64,000 nt of DNA from Phalacrocorax aristotelis (Eukaryota > Chordata > Aves > Suliformes > Phalacrocoracidae): NCBI RefSeq assembly GCF_949628215.1, contig NC_134279.1, forward strand, positions 63,905,766 through 63,969,765, in the 5' to 3' direction. The notes under the pieces were generated by a model. It saw nothing but the letters and a program-made list of their open reading frames with translations. It searched no databases and was not told the DNA's origin. Positions 1 to 56,946 of this stretch are shown piece by piece. The position numbers and the translations under genes are program-made. The stretch's first letter is position 1. Each line of letters starts with the position of its first letter.

Positions 1-29
1 TACATGCTCTTCAGCCAGATAAAACCTAC

Positions 30-110
30 CTGAAATCAATATCTAGCAGAAGGCTTCTAACTCTGAGATCTTCTTCTTGTGATGCTTTTGACTGGATCAT
101 TTCATGAAGC
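30..110 (-). CDS. ZCCHC4: ZCCHC4 coding exon 5
   Basis: The acceptor is ACTTCAG/GCTT and the donor is TTTCAG/GTAGGT. The exon codes [17 protein letters not shown] and then [19 protein letters not shown] matches the human protein and is probably a strand of the SAM-binding domain. The exon ends in phase 2, so further exons must lie left of position 1. Confidence 0.92.
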
Positions 111-3100
111 CTGAAGTATAATTGGAGCAAAGAAATTTAACACATAATCATTGGCTTCAGAAATTATCTTGCAAGACAAGAATGCCTGGTACTTTACTAA
201 ACCTAAAACCAAACAGAGAAAATGGAGTAATCTGAATTCAGATGATTCCATTTGGCTAATATTCAGAGTTAGAAAAATAGGTTAGTCTTAAAAGACGAAA
301 AGTCAGTGGAGCCTACTGGATAACCAAGAAGAAAAAAACACCAAACATAAGCAAATGAACTCATTGCCACTTCTGCAAGAAGCAAAGCAGGACATTTAAA
401 GTGTATATGTGTGCGTACGTGTGTGTGTTACTTGCAGCGCAGCTATAGCCTTCTCCTGTACCTTACCAGCTCAAAGCAAGATCTCACTAGATGCTTGGAC
501 AATCCCAACCAATTAAAGCACAATGAAGCTCTTATTATGGGAGAATCCTTGATTATTTAACTACTAGTAAGCTGCACAGTTTTGGACATAAGTATTATTG
601 GAAAGTCTAACAATTCTCACTGACGTACCTGGGTGTTCCAACAGAGAGCACTCGCCTGAATCCTAAATCAATAATAAGATCCAGTAGGAACTGGCAACTT
701 CTGTCTGCAAATAAATACTGTGCATTTGTTTTTTTATTCTCCAGCGGATACAGAAGTTGACTGGGACTTCTTAACTGGGCATTGGAGATATCACACAGGA
801 ACTGGTGATCCCAGTGCTTTTCCCATTCAGCTGGCAACAGCAATTGCTGGCATTCCTGGCAAAACCTCCTCTTTGGTAATGGCAACAGAACAAAATTCTT
901 GTACCTTTAAATACAAGAGACAATAGGAAACAAACTTTGAAAAAGCCTCTATGAAAGATAAGAAAGGGAGCTCTGAAGGGGTTTCATATTTTCTATGAGT
1001 TCAATGTAAACAGGTAATGTAGTTTAAGCTGCTCTTGCAAAACCCCACTATCCACACGTGAATGAAGTAGTATTAATGAAAAAATATTCAAAGGACACTT
1101 TGAAAAAGTCTCCCCTGAAAGCAAGCATGTAACACCCTGGCCGAATACATTGAGAGTCCTCATAAAATACCTGGATTACAGGATGCAGACTCTATATCAA
1201 CTACCAGCAAATGTCTTGTGTGTTTATACACAAAACTCGGAGATTATTTTACTGTATTACTTTTGTTTCTTTTCACAATGTTAAGCCTGTTACTTTTGCA
1301 CACTAAAGTCACAATTTTTTTAACTGCTACTGACCTGTTGTTAGCACATTATGAGCACTAATATAAGAAGAACTATACATACCAAATAAAATCCAAAACC
1401 CGCAAACCCCAAGTAGTTCCTGGGTTGAAAATACCATGCTCTAATTAGATGCTTCATGCTATTTCCCCATTGCAGTCAACCAGTTCTTGTTTTTCCAAAT
1501 CCCTCTAGCTGTTTTCATATTTTAAAGAACACTGAAATATTACCTCTACATTCAGACTACCTAACCTTGCGTTACTTGATTTTTACTGAAAATATACATA
1601 ACAATACCTTTCCACATTCTGTCTGTGTGTAAAAGGTGGCTGATGACTTCTATTATATACTTCACGTGCTGCAAGCCTAGTTTCTGACACCTGTAAAATT
1701 TATGTATATAAAGTTACAAAATGAACAGATATCACTCTGCATGGTAGACTAAATCTCAGTACTGAACAAAAAGAGGTGTCATACTTTAGCTACTCTCCAT
1801 AGAAAAAGTATCACATTCTTTGGATTGTTGTGCCGGAAGAACAAGGATGACTGCAGCACAGAAGCATGCTGCATAACAACACAAGTGTCTCATTGTGAAT
1901 TTAGACTACAAAAAAAGAAAAAAAAGGAAGCATTTCATTCTTCTACCACATGTAATACTCAGGGAAAGCTCAGAACATGATCATGATCAAGACAGAAAGA
2001 GGCATACTTTCCATTTATGCATGCCAGCAGATGCATTCCCTCCAAAGAACTATGACCTGATACTGCACAACTGATGACAGTGGAAACGTTGCCCATGTCT
2101 TTCGTGTATCATTTTAAAAGCACGACAGTCTGAGTCTTGTTCCCAAAAGACATGTTAACGGTTTCACAGTTAGAGAGTTTCAAGACATTCATGCAAAACT
2201 CATGGAACTGGTTTTTTGAAGGGGAAGACAGTAAAATTCAATAGAACAAAAATGCCATGATACGTGTGACATTCAAAATGAAATTTCACTAGGAATACCA
2301 TTTAAATCCACACAACTGAGTGATCAACCACCTCATTTTCTCTCTATACAGCTTTTCAGTAATAACCAGCACAGCAATGAGATGCTTAAGCATCCGGTTA
2401 AATTCCAGCCTGCCAACCTGCTGAGGACAATGACCACAACGCAAGACACTCATTTAGAAGCAGAAAAAGTAAACCGAAATGTAGCGGACAAAATATGCCG
2501 CAAGCTCTCTGTGAACACATATCAGTCCCAATTTTGTTACCCTACAATGTTCTGACCAGAGCTCTTCAGACAAAGAGAAATCGCTGCAGATGTTCTGAGA
2601 CTACTGAGCATCACGCAGATCCCCACCATCTCGCTATATTCTATATCCCGCTGTTTGGCTGTATCCACCAGATCTTCTCTGTCTTAATCATGGAAGATGA
2701 GGACATCTTGGGATCAGAACTATCCTATTTTGTTCAACATTGCATAATACTGGCAAACTTCATAACCTGAATTCTTAAGTGTTCTGGCAATACAGTAACA
2801 AATGCCAGTTTTTCTCAAAATGTACAGAGCCTTCCTTGAACGTTATATTGAAACACGTTCTCCTGACAGAAATAAGTGCTCCGCTAAATACAAACTATTA
2901 GACAAAGTTTACAAAACAGCAATCGCTACAGCTTTCCAGAAGAAAATATACGGGTTTTTTTCCATTTTCTGTTAAACAGAGAAAAAAAAAATCCCCAATA
3001 TTTACCATAGCCTTAAGTAGTTCTTTCTTACCTTCTCATCTTCCCACTGGAAAAAATTACAGTCTTTTCTATCCCTACAAGCTGAACAAGAATAAAATCT

Positions 3101-3370
3101 TCTTCCTTCCTCTTTTCCTTGGCTGGTCTTTACAAACAGCAGAGCAGGACCTAAAGGACAAACGCAATTGTACGCAGCGCAGCACGGCAGCACGGCGGGC
3201 GCGCCGGCGGACGCGCCGACCCCGCCGCCGGGAAGGGCGCCCGCCTCAGCCGGGCCCCCCAGCGCCCCCGGCCGCCCCGCGCCCCAGCCCGGCTCAGCCT
3301 CACCGTGCGGGCAGCTGGGCGCGCTGGGCACTAGGCCGATCAGCGCCAGACCGCCAGCGGCCGCCGCCAT
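30..3370 (-). CDS. ZCCHC4: ZCCHC4, 28S rRNA N6-adenosine methyltransferase (5' part, five coding exons, runs off left edge)
   Basis: Coding exons in transcript order are 3370-3304, 3150-3032, 1690-1608, 904-629 and 110-30. All introns are GT-AG and all phases agree, giving the first 208 residues. ZCCHC4 is known to place m6A on one adenosine of 28S rRNA in the nucleolus. Seen here: a GRF-type zinc finger split over exons 1-2 (CPHG at residues 20-23, then [15 protein letters not shown] and the NFFQWEDE tail), a second Cys/His cluster (C105, C108, H120, H123), and the conserved block around [20 protein letters not shown] that opens the methyltransferase region. The catalytic DPPF motif, the C-terminal Cys-rich region and the CCHC knuckle would lie beyond position 1. 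The start is the ATG at 3370, inside a CpG island. Identity rests on strong similarity to the remembered human protein. Confidence 0.95.
111..628 (-). other. ZCCHC4 intron 4
   Basis: AT-rich intron. Positions 401-428 hold a short impure GT tract. I see no other feature. Confidence 0.85.
401..428. repeat. Short GT microsatellite (impure)
   Basis: GTGTATATGTGTGCGTACGT continues into GTGTGTGT. A degenerate dinucleotide tract within ZCCHC4 intron 4. Confidence 0.8.
629..904 (-). CDS. ZCCHC4: ZCCHC4 coding exon 4 (second Cys/His cluster, start of methyltransferase region)
   Basis: The acceptor is TTTAAAG/GTAC and the donor is CCCAG/GTACGT. The 276-nt exon codes residues 90-182. It contains the pair FCQEC with a downstream H-x2-H, then the nearly invariant [20 protein letters not shown] stretch, and ends in [13 protein letters not shown], probably the start of the Rossmann-like methyltransferase fold. 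Confidence 0.95.
905..1607 (-). other. ZCCHC4 intron 3
   Basis: AT-rich intronic sequence with no open frame of note, RNA gene or recognisable repeat. Confidence 0.85.
1608..1690 (-). CDS. ZCCHC4: ZCCHC4 coding exon 3
   Basis: The acceptor is TTTTACAG/GTGTCA and the donor is GAAAG/GTATTG. The 83-nt exon reads [20 protein letters not shown] and continues to NVER, matching the LAAREAHNRR...VERY stretch of the human protein. Its phase fits both neighbours: it begins on a whole codon and ends two bases into Arg90. It is too short to stand out as an open reading frame. Confidence 0.9.
1691..3031 (-). other. ZCCHC4 intron 2
   Basis: Intron of 1.34 kb. A 91-codon plus-strand open frame at 2495-2770 has no recognisable domain and no splice or promoter context, so I treat it as chance. 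I see nothing else. Confidence 0.85.
3032..3150 (-). CDS. ZCCHC4: ZCCHC4 coding exon 2 (core of GRF zinc finger)
   Basis: The acceptor is CCTTTAG/GTCC and the donor is AAG/GTAAGA. The exon codes residues 24-62, including [26 protein letters not shown] and NFFQWEDEK. This is the most conserved part of the GRF finger, a nucleic-acid-binding fold also found in NEIL3 and TOP3A. Confidence 0.95.
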
Positions 3371-3475
3371 GTCACCGCCCCGTCGCGGCAGCCCTGGCGC
3401 CCCCCAGCGGCGCGGCGGCCCCACCGCCCAGGGCGACAAATGCGACGTAATGCGGTGACGTGGCCGACGCAAACT
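3170..3475 (-). promoter_or_regulatory. CpG island and promoter of ZCCHC4
   Basis: A dense run of CG dinucleotides covers the start codon, intron 1 and the sequence just upstream, and stops sharply on both sides in AT-rich DNA. TGACGTGG (3456-3463) and TGACGT (3517-3522, just outside the island) are CRE/ATF-type half-sites. I see no TATA box, as usual for this promoter class. The exact transcription start cannot be read from sequence. Confidence 0.75.
3304..3370 (-). CDS. ZCCHC4: ZCCHC4 coding exon 1 (residues 1-22 and first base of codon 23)
   Basis: An ATG in a GC-rich context opens a short Ala/Gly-rich N-terminus that ends in CPHG, the first metal-ligand segment of the GRF zinc finger. 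The donor is G/GTGAGG, with the intron starting at 3303. The open frame continues past this donor, so it is easy to overlook. Splicing here rejoins the human-like CPHG-P-LLFVK sequence. Confidence 0.88.
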
Positions 3476-3757
3476 CAAATGGGACGCGTGAGCCTCGAAG
3501 GCGTGCAGCTTAGCTATGACGTTTATTTTCTTCAGTGGCACGTTGGGTACAGACACGCCGTCTTTAATTTTTTAATAAACTGCTTCGTTAAAAACCAACC
3601 ATGGAAAGTTTATAAAGGCGGTCATTTCAATCGTGTTTTGAACTCCACCGTACAGCGAGTTTTACATTAAGGCTTAAACGTTTCAGTTAATCATGTGAAT
3701 TGCTGACATGCTACACTAATATTTACATCCACTCAAAAGTATATAAAATACAAGCAT
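3476..3757. other. Gap between the ZCCHC4 promoter and the PI4K2B 3' end
   Basis: A short AT-rich spacer between two genes on the same strand. The PI4K2B transcript ends only a few hundred bases to 1.4 kb upstream of the ZCCHC4 start, depending on the poly(A) site used. Confidence 0.6.
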
Positions 3758-3763
3758 TTTATT
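3758..3763 (-). terminator. Candidate distal poly(A) signal of PI4K2B
   Basis: AATAAA on the minus strand, 1.26 kb past the stop codon. Its use would extend the UTR to within about 400 nt of the ZCCHC4 start codon. Confidence 0.35.
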
Positions 3764-4853
3764 ATTCGAGTTCAACAGTATTGCTTAGAATTACAAAATA
3801 CAGCAATGTCTGAAATACTGAAGGTTTCATAAAAGCAGCAATTTATCTCCCATTCCCAGTCTTAGCTGTCCAGAAAATTACTAAAATAAATATTGACCAT
3901 GTTACACAGGCCGCAGATCTAAGAAGACAACCATCAAGTCTTAAACCATGTAACTTAAACATAAATGCAAGTGGCAACGGACAGATGAGCATGACATTGC
4001 GAAGGGTACGATAAGAAGTCCGTGCTCTACATATTAGTCTCTTTTTCCAGTCAAAAAAATAAGGGTGTGTTTAGATAAAAAATCAGAAGGCAGACTGGCT
4101 TTGTGATGAACACATCAGTGCTTCTGTGGTTAATAGCGCAAAACCGCTTTGGTGACTACTGATGAACCCATTCATACACGTATACCAAGACAAACCTGTA
4201 ACAACACAGTGCAATTCTTTTGCTGTGATGGACCTATAAAGAAATATCACAATTTTCCATACATGTGCTTAAATACGCAAGTTGTAAAAGCTACAGGTGA
4301 AATTTCATCCTCTGAAACGTACACAGTTTGTTCTGTCACAGTAGGAACTGTGGGTACTTACTCAAGTTGAATTTTGCTGTAATTCAACTACTTAACTATC
4401 TTTGGTCCCTACATGCAAAAAAACCCCACCTACTTGAAGCATTCTTTCCCTTCTCCCTTTCTTTCACTTGTTTGCCAAGGAGACACTGATTATTTTTTGA
4501 AATATTTTTTTTTTAGTGCATGACTTTTCAAGTAACTAGCCTATGAAAATCTATAAACAGTTTAAAGTACCAGGAAGAAAACCCAAGGGAAAGCATTTTC
4601 ACAATCAAAGATAACATTCTGCACTAATTTTTTTAAAGACCATATAAAAAGAAATTGAGAGTGTATAGGTTCTCACATTTATATTAAACAAAAAGAATTC
4701 CTGTTGTATTCAAAAGTATTTTCTCAAGCATATGCAAACTGTATCTTCCCTTATTCAGAATACATTAGTTTAGCCTATAAAAATACAATATAGACAAGTT
4801 CTTCTCATTCCCTGACATAAGAATTCACAATTTTGACACAAAAATTGTAAACT

Positions 4854-4859
4854 TTTATT
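4854..4859 (-). terminator. Candidate proximal poly(A) signal of PI4K2B
   Basis: AATAAA on the minus strand, about 160 nt past the stop codon, followed by a GT-rich stretch (TTTTTGTGTC) as expected of a downstream element. Confidence 0.55.
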
Positions 4860-5018
4860 ACATTCAAAATACATTTCGTAAGTCTTTAGAATTTAAGTTC
4901 TGAGGTGTCGGCAGTCAGAGCTCTTTGTATACAGCAGAAGTACGTTATTGCAGAGCCTTTGCACAGAAGTAGCTTTCTAAAGTTAAGAGAAACTTGCTCT
5001 TCCCATGTATTTTTGTTG

Positions 5019-27690
<22,672 letters not shown>

Positions 27691-27744
27691 GGGCGGCCGC
27701 GGCCGGGGGCTGCGCGCGGCGGGAGGCGGCGGTGCCGGGCGGGC

Positions 27745-27768
27745 TCAGTCCGTCCCGCCGCGGCCCAT
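27745..27768 (-). other. Possible upstream ORF of PI4K2B (7 codons)
   Basis: On the minus strand an ATG at 27768 reads MGRGGTD and then TGA, ending 54 nt before the main start codon. It matters only if transcription begins upstream of 27768, which is plausible but not shown. Confidence 0.35.
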
Positions 27769-27990
27769 GGCGCCCCGGGCCGCCGCCACAGCCAGCTCCG
27801 CCGCACCGGCGGCTCCCGGCACCGCCCCGCGCGCACGCGCCGCTCCGACGCCCCACCCCCGCCGGCCCTTAAAGGGGCCGCGGCACACGGCGGCAACCCG
27901 TGTGCTCATTTATTTCTGATCCCGAGGCTGGCCCGCCTCCCGGCCCGGCTGCTCGGCCCCCCCGCGCTGTGAGAGGCGCGGCGCTACACC

Positions 27991-30069
27991 GCCGGCCCAA
28001 AGCGACTACCTAAGAGCAGTGTGAGTGAAGACAGGATGGGTGCAGTGGCGTCATTGCCGCGTTCCCACGACCATCCCCGCGTTGTTCACTGGAAGAAAGG
28101 GAATATATATGTATTATATATTTATATATAACCCCAACAGGCTGCATCAGGCTCAGGCATGGATGCCCTCTCCCACACCTGCCCGTAGAAGAGGGGTTTC
28201 CCTTAGTGCAGTACTTAAAGATTTTGGTGAAATATGGGAGAAAGATACACACATGCAGCAATTGTATAGAACTGACATTCTGGGTTACACTGGGAGCAAG
28301 AGAGTTCTCAGCTAAAATAGCAACCGTACTTATATTATTCATTATTCTTATAATTATTAATGATATAAGGATTCATTCTGTGCATTACGTGGATCACAGA
28401 AAGAAAATGACTTTTCTTGGTTACTGACAAAGTAAAACTTTACTGAAATGCTTGGCTCGTGTTTGTTTCGTCTCGGCTTACCTGTCAGCCAGCGGACTTT
28501 GGAACTAAGCTGGGTACCCTTTCACTAGGGAACTATTCATAACCTTAACACGTGATCAAATCTGTTCACACTTGCATTTCTGCTTCCACTCCTTTTTATT
28601 AAAAGCAAACATATTCAGTCAACCGTGACTCTGGATTAATAGCCATTTTATGCCTGGTAAACAAGTGTATGAAGGTTACAGCAGCTGGGTGTAATTTTCT
28701 GTACAGCAAATTATACCAATGTTAATGCTTGTGTGCAGCAAACTAAAAGATGAGGCTAAAATGGGAAAAGTCTGACATTTTGCTCAGCAGGCCATGAAGG
28801 AAGACTGGGTCTCCCCTTGGCTGCATTAGTTACGAGTAAGCAGTAACATTCCGTTAAAGGGTTCATCCACGGGTTTGTAAAAAGTTTGAAAGTTCTTTCT
28901 TTTGAATAAATTAAACTGGAAATAACTCATTAGTTATTTCTTCTGGTTTAGGGATTCATCTACACATGCTAATGTATGTCTAGATGCAGTTAACTTCTTA
29001 GTTTTCATCTTCCACTGCTGTGAAAATTCTGTAACTTGCTCACTAGTCTTGAGCTAACAAAGCCTTTACATTGCCTCAACCTCCAGTAGTGGAGAGTTCA
29101 AACACTATGACAACTCATGACTAAAGAAAATACACATCATTATCACAGTTATTAGCAAGCTATTAATTTTAATTCTGAACAGCTAATACTCTCAATTAGC
29201 CACCTGGATTAGAATTACGAACAATTAAATCATGCAAATAAGTTGGATAATTTTCCTCATGCTAGCACTTTTGTTGCTATACTTATAATGCACGGAGCAT
29301 ATTTTGTCATCTGTTTATGATATATATCTGGGCGCTATGTCGAAACATTGGACTGGGGAAAAACAGGTTAAAAAAACGGGGAATACATGCACTTATAGCT
29401 TTAGGTGAGCGCCCTCTTGTGATACTTTAAACAAGATCAACAGCTGCTCAGCATTTCTGAAGTCACGCAGGATGACCACGGGGACTGAGAAGCGGGACAA
29501 TCCAACTTGCAAAGCTCTTTTCTGTTCGAAAGGACTAAGAAACTGTGTTAATTATTGTCCGAGCCAACAGTTCAAGCAGGTGTGTAAGATTACTCTGTCG
29601 GAACGCCTGAAACATCCTAACCAGGCTCATTAAACCTACAGGAGCAGGACGGTCACCGTGTACTTCTCACGTGCTAATGAGCCGTCGTCTGAGCTTAAAA
29701 CTGTAAAACAGAAGAATCAGATAAGACTTCATAAACAAATTCAATTGACCAGGTACAGGCTAGTTAAAACTAAACATCAGAACAAACACACTGTGTACTT
29801 AACACACCCCCTCAGTTTTTGCACGCTTGCCACTGGTTATTTCAGAAGGCGAGCAGCAATCTGCCAGCCCCCCTGGCTGCCGGAGCGCAACGGCCAGGGG
29901 AGGCGGCTGGGCTTGAGCAGCTTCCACTTGCTGAGCCTTCGCTAGCATTTCTAAGTAAAGGTGCAAAGCCCGTCCCAGATTTCCTACTGGCATAACTGTC
30001 CTTTCCCAAATAACGTGAAAAGAAAGCAAATTAAACCTCTGCTAGTAGCGTGTCTACCTGTAACGCAGG
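27991..30069. other. Spacer between the PI4K2B and SEPSECS promoters
   Basis: About 2.1 kb of AT-rich DNA separates two CpG islands of divergent genes. A TATATA-rich stretch lies at 28100-28131. No coding sequence or known repeat recognised. In human the two genes lie much closer, as I remember it. Confidence 0.7.
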
Positions 30070-30562
30070 TTTTTGTATTGCCCCAGCGGGCGGGGCGAGC
30101 GGGCGGGGCGGGCGGGCGGGCCGGGCCGCAGCTGCACCAAGCCCGTAGATTGCCCTTACTTTGCTCACACGAACGCCGTGAGGGGCAAGAGGCACCTACC
30201 CTGACGGGAGCCCTAGGGGCAACTACGGGGCTGCTCTCGACGGCCTAACGCTGAACTGGGGCGGGGAGGGAGGCGGACGAAAAAACAACCCAGGAACGGG
30301 GTCTTCACAGACAGGAACTCCAGTTTCTACTAGGCTTTCCCCCCTCACGGATGGGCGCCGCCGGAGCCCGCGCTGCCTGCGGAGGGCCCGCCGCGAGCGC
30401 GGAAACCGGGGAGAGAAAGCAGCCCGTCGCCCGGCCCTACCCCGCAGGGACGTCCCGCGAGGTGGCCCAGCAATCCGCCCACCGGCCGAGGCCGCTCAGC
30501 GGCCCCAGCGGGGACTGACCTCGGCACGGCGGGGCGGGGCGGGACGCCGCCTCCCCTCAGCG

Positions 30563-30572
30563 GCGCATGCGC
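30563..30572. promoter_or_regulatory. NRF1-type binding site
   Basis: GCGCATGCGC is a perfect palindrome matching the core of the NRF1 consensus, 146 bp upstream of the SEPSECS start codon and inside the CpG island. NRF1 sites are common in TATA-less promoters and often lie close to the transcription start. Binding is inferred. Confidence 0.6.
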
Positions 30573-30717
30573 GCTGCGGCCCCGCCTCCCCGGCGGGAGC
30601 TAACCGGAGCGCGGGGTCCCGCTCGGCGGCTTCGCACGCCGCGCCGGCGGGAGAGCGGCGCCTGGAGTCAGTGCCGAAGGACGGGGCAGCCGCGCCGCCG
30701 CCGCCCGCTCCTCGGCC

Positions 30718-54675
<23,958 letters not shown>

Positions 54676-54940
54676 AAGATACAGATTTAGTAACACAGGA
54701 AGATACGCTTTTGTTTGAAGTATCTCAGGTTTGTTTTGGGTTAGCATTGTGAATCTGTGGGAGAGAAAATTTATTCCTGATCTGAAAGAAAAAAAAAAAC
54801 AACAACAAACTTGGGTGAAATTGACCTTTAAAGAAAGTAGGTGATATTCCTTCCAGGGCAGAGGGTCGGACACAAGTTTTTTGCAGCACAAATATGCACA
54901 TAATATCTGCCAAAATAAAGCTTTACATTCATAAAGACCT
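54676..54940 (+). other. SEPSECS: SEPSECS 3' untranslated region
   Basis: A short 3' UTR of about 260 nt from the stop codon to just past the AATAAA at 54914. An A-rich stretch lies at 54787-54808. The end is inferred from the poly(A) signal; longer forms cannot be excluded. Confidence 0.65.
54914..54919 (+). terminator. Candidate poly(A) signal of SEPSECS
   Basis: AATAAA lies 239 nt after the stop codon and is followed by a GT-rich stretch (cgtctgtgagtg, about 54955), as expected of a downstream cleavage element. Confidence 0.7.
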
Positions 54941-55440
54941 TGAGCTGGCCTTCCGTCTGTGAGTGACTATTTGGACCTGTGTTCAGCAAATCACAGAATG
55001 CTTATTCAAATATTCTTGATTAACAAGATTTTCTGTGACAGTGACTAAATTCCTTCCTAGGCATAGATCATGCAGCAAGAAATGTTTCACAGCTCTCAAA
55101 ATATCGCTTGTTTCTCATCAGCATATGTGCCACTTCTCATTTCTTTTCAAAGGTTTATGTAAGTGTTGGGATAGCCGTTACTAAATACGGTGTTAAAACG
55201 GCATGAGGAAACGATAGAGTTGGAACAGGAATGTTTTCAGGTCTTTTCACCTCTCAAGAACTGCCTAGAACAAAGCAGCCCTCAGTGGCAAAGAACCACC
55301 TAGAATACCTCATAGCCTGTCAGTACTCTGCTGTTGGAAACATTTGCATAGTTCAGCAACCCAAAGGAATTTTAATAATGAAAGCGAGGCATTGTCAAGT
55401 GAGGCAGTAGTGGTTCGGTTTTGTTGGGGTTTGGTTGGTT

Positions 55441-55457
55441 GGGGGGGGGGGGGGGGG
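55441..55457 (+). repeat. Poly(G) run, 17 G
   Basis: Seventeen consecutive G, preceded by GGGG and GG groups (from about 55425) and followed by GGG. The tract can form a G-quadruplex on the plus strand. It lies 0.5 kb past the SEPSECS poly(A) signal. Confidence 0.9.
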
Positions 55458-56946
55458 ATGTTGGGTTTTTTTTTCCTTCCGTTTCATCTTTTCTTTGATA
55501 GGGTGATCAGGTCAGAGACCCACTGAAAAGGAGGAATGCCTTGTGGGATTAACGCAGAAGGTCCAAGAGCCAGTGAGACTTGAGGGTATTTTGGCATTTT
55601 TAGTCCATTTTTGTTAAAATTTATAGACTTCCATTTCTGCGGTGCCTTTTGCCATTGGCACTGTGGCTTCTGTGGCTGTCTGCAGTTGCTGATTTGAATT
55701 CATTAAGCAAACAATAGATTTAGAGTCTGTTCCTGAAACAAAGGTTCTGGATTGCCAGAGTAACAGTGCTGTAGATTGAAAAACTTTTAGTTAATTATTC
55801 TTGAATGCATTTACTACATTGTATGTAGCTTTTATGTCATTTACTGTTCAAAGTGAGCTTAATGTTCAAAGACATTTTCTTGGTCTGTAATGTAGTAATA
55901 CTTGGGACACCAAAATTAATAAGTTCTAAATGTCAGGAAATATTCTAGCTACGGTGTTTGGTGGGATCTGAGACATATATCCTTCAGAGCTCTCTGTAAA
56001 TTGCTTAATCAAAACAGTGGTGCTTTTGAAAGAATTGTATATGCTGTGTGTTCAAATGAATTGATACAAGAGGTGATGGTTAATATGTCCAAGTTAACAG
56101 TATGCTAATCATCACGAAGGTGCTCTCACTTAGCGAGGTCCATTATATCTTAAGCTTAAATTGAACTGCTGCTTCTACATGGCTATTGCTACAGTTACAT
56201 GTTACATTGATTAAAGCTTGTGAAGGTATGGGTCCCCGGACTACAGTCACAGTTGTTATTTGCTGTACAAACACATCCTAGGAGAAATGTAATATGACTT
56301 GACCACTGAGTTCTTGTGGCTATGAGGATATGTAAAATTCTTTTCTGTCCCTCTCTTTTTTTTTTTTAAATCCTTTTTCTTTTATTATTGAGAGGATGCT
56401 ATACCTCAGTTTTTCCAGTTGGTAAAGCTCTTCCACGAGCTTGGTAGCCAAAATTCTGCAGCTCACTGCCTCAGTATTCAGTGTATTGGAGCAGCCAGTG
56501 AAAACCACAAGGCCTTAAGTGACACCTTTCTTCCTGGTATTCAATATTGCTGCTCTGTGCCTGAATGAGTATAATTTATTGATGTAGATGGCTAGTCTCA
56601 TAATGTGAACATTAGAACTATTGTTACGAGAGTTTAGGGAGGTGCATGGTAGCAGCTAAAATAAGCATTTGATGAATAATATCCTGAAACTGAATAAAGA
56701 AAACAGTAGTTACCTTCTCTGAGAGGAACAAACCTCTGCCTTTTATGCTCTCATAATAAATTGTCTGCTTGAAATAATTCACTCACTTCTACTATAGATT
56801 GAACCGCTTTCTCAGGTAGTGTTTTTCCGGTCTTCAAAATGTTTCACATTTGAAATCAAAGATGCAAATTTCAACAAAACTCTATAAACAAGTATCCAGG
56901 GAAGGAATTATGTGGTTTGTTCTGATTTTGACCTTTTAAACTGGTT

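Larger units (their letters stand above)
3758..5018 (-). other. PI4K2B: PI4K2B 3' untranslated region (candidate extent)
   Basis: The sequence after the stop codon is AT-rich. Read on the minus strand, AATAAA lies at 4859-4854, about 160 nt after the stop and followed by a GT-rich stretch, and again at 3763-3758, about 1.26 kb after the stop. Either could end the transcript, giving a short and a long 3' UTR. The extent given is the longer one and is inferred. Confidence 0.5.

Noticed and set aside
3002-3556. 184-codon minus-strand open frame as the ZCCHC4 N-terminal exon
   Set aside because: It starts upstream of the true ATG at 3370 and runs through intron 1. GT-AG sites at 3303 and 3151 rejoin the human-like sequence, so the long frame is a mix of promoter, exon and intron.
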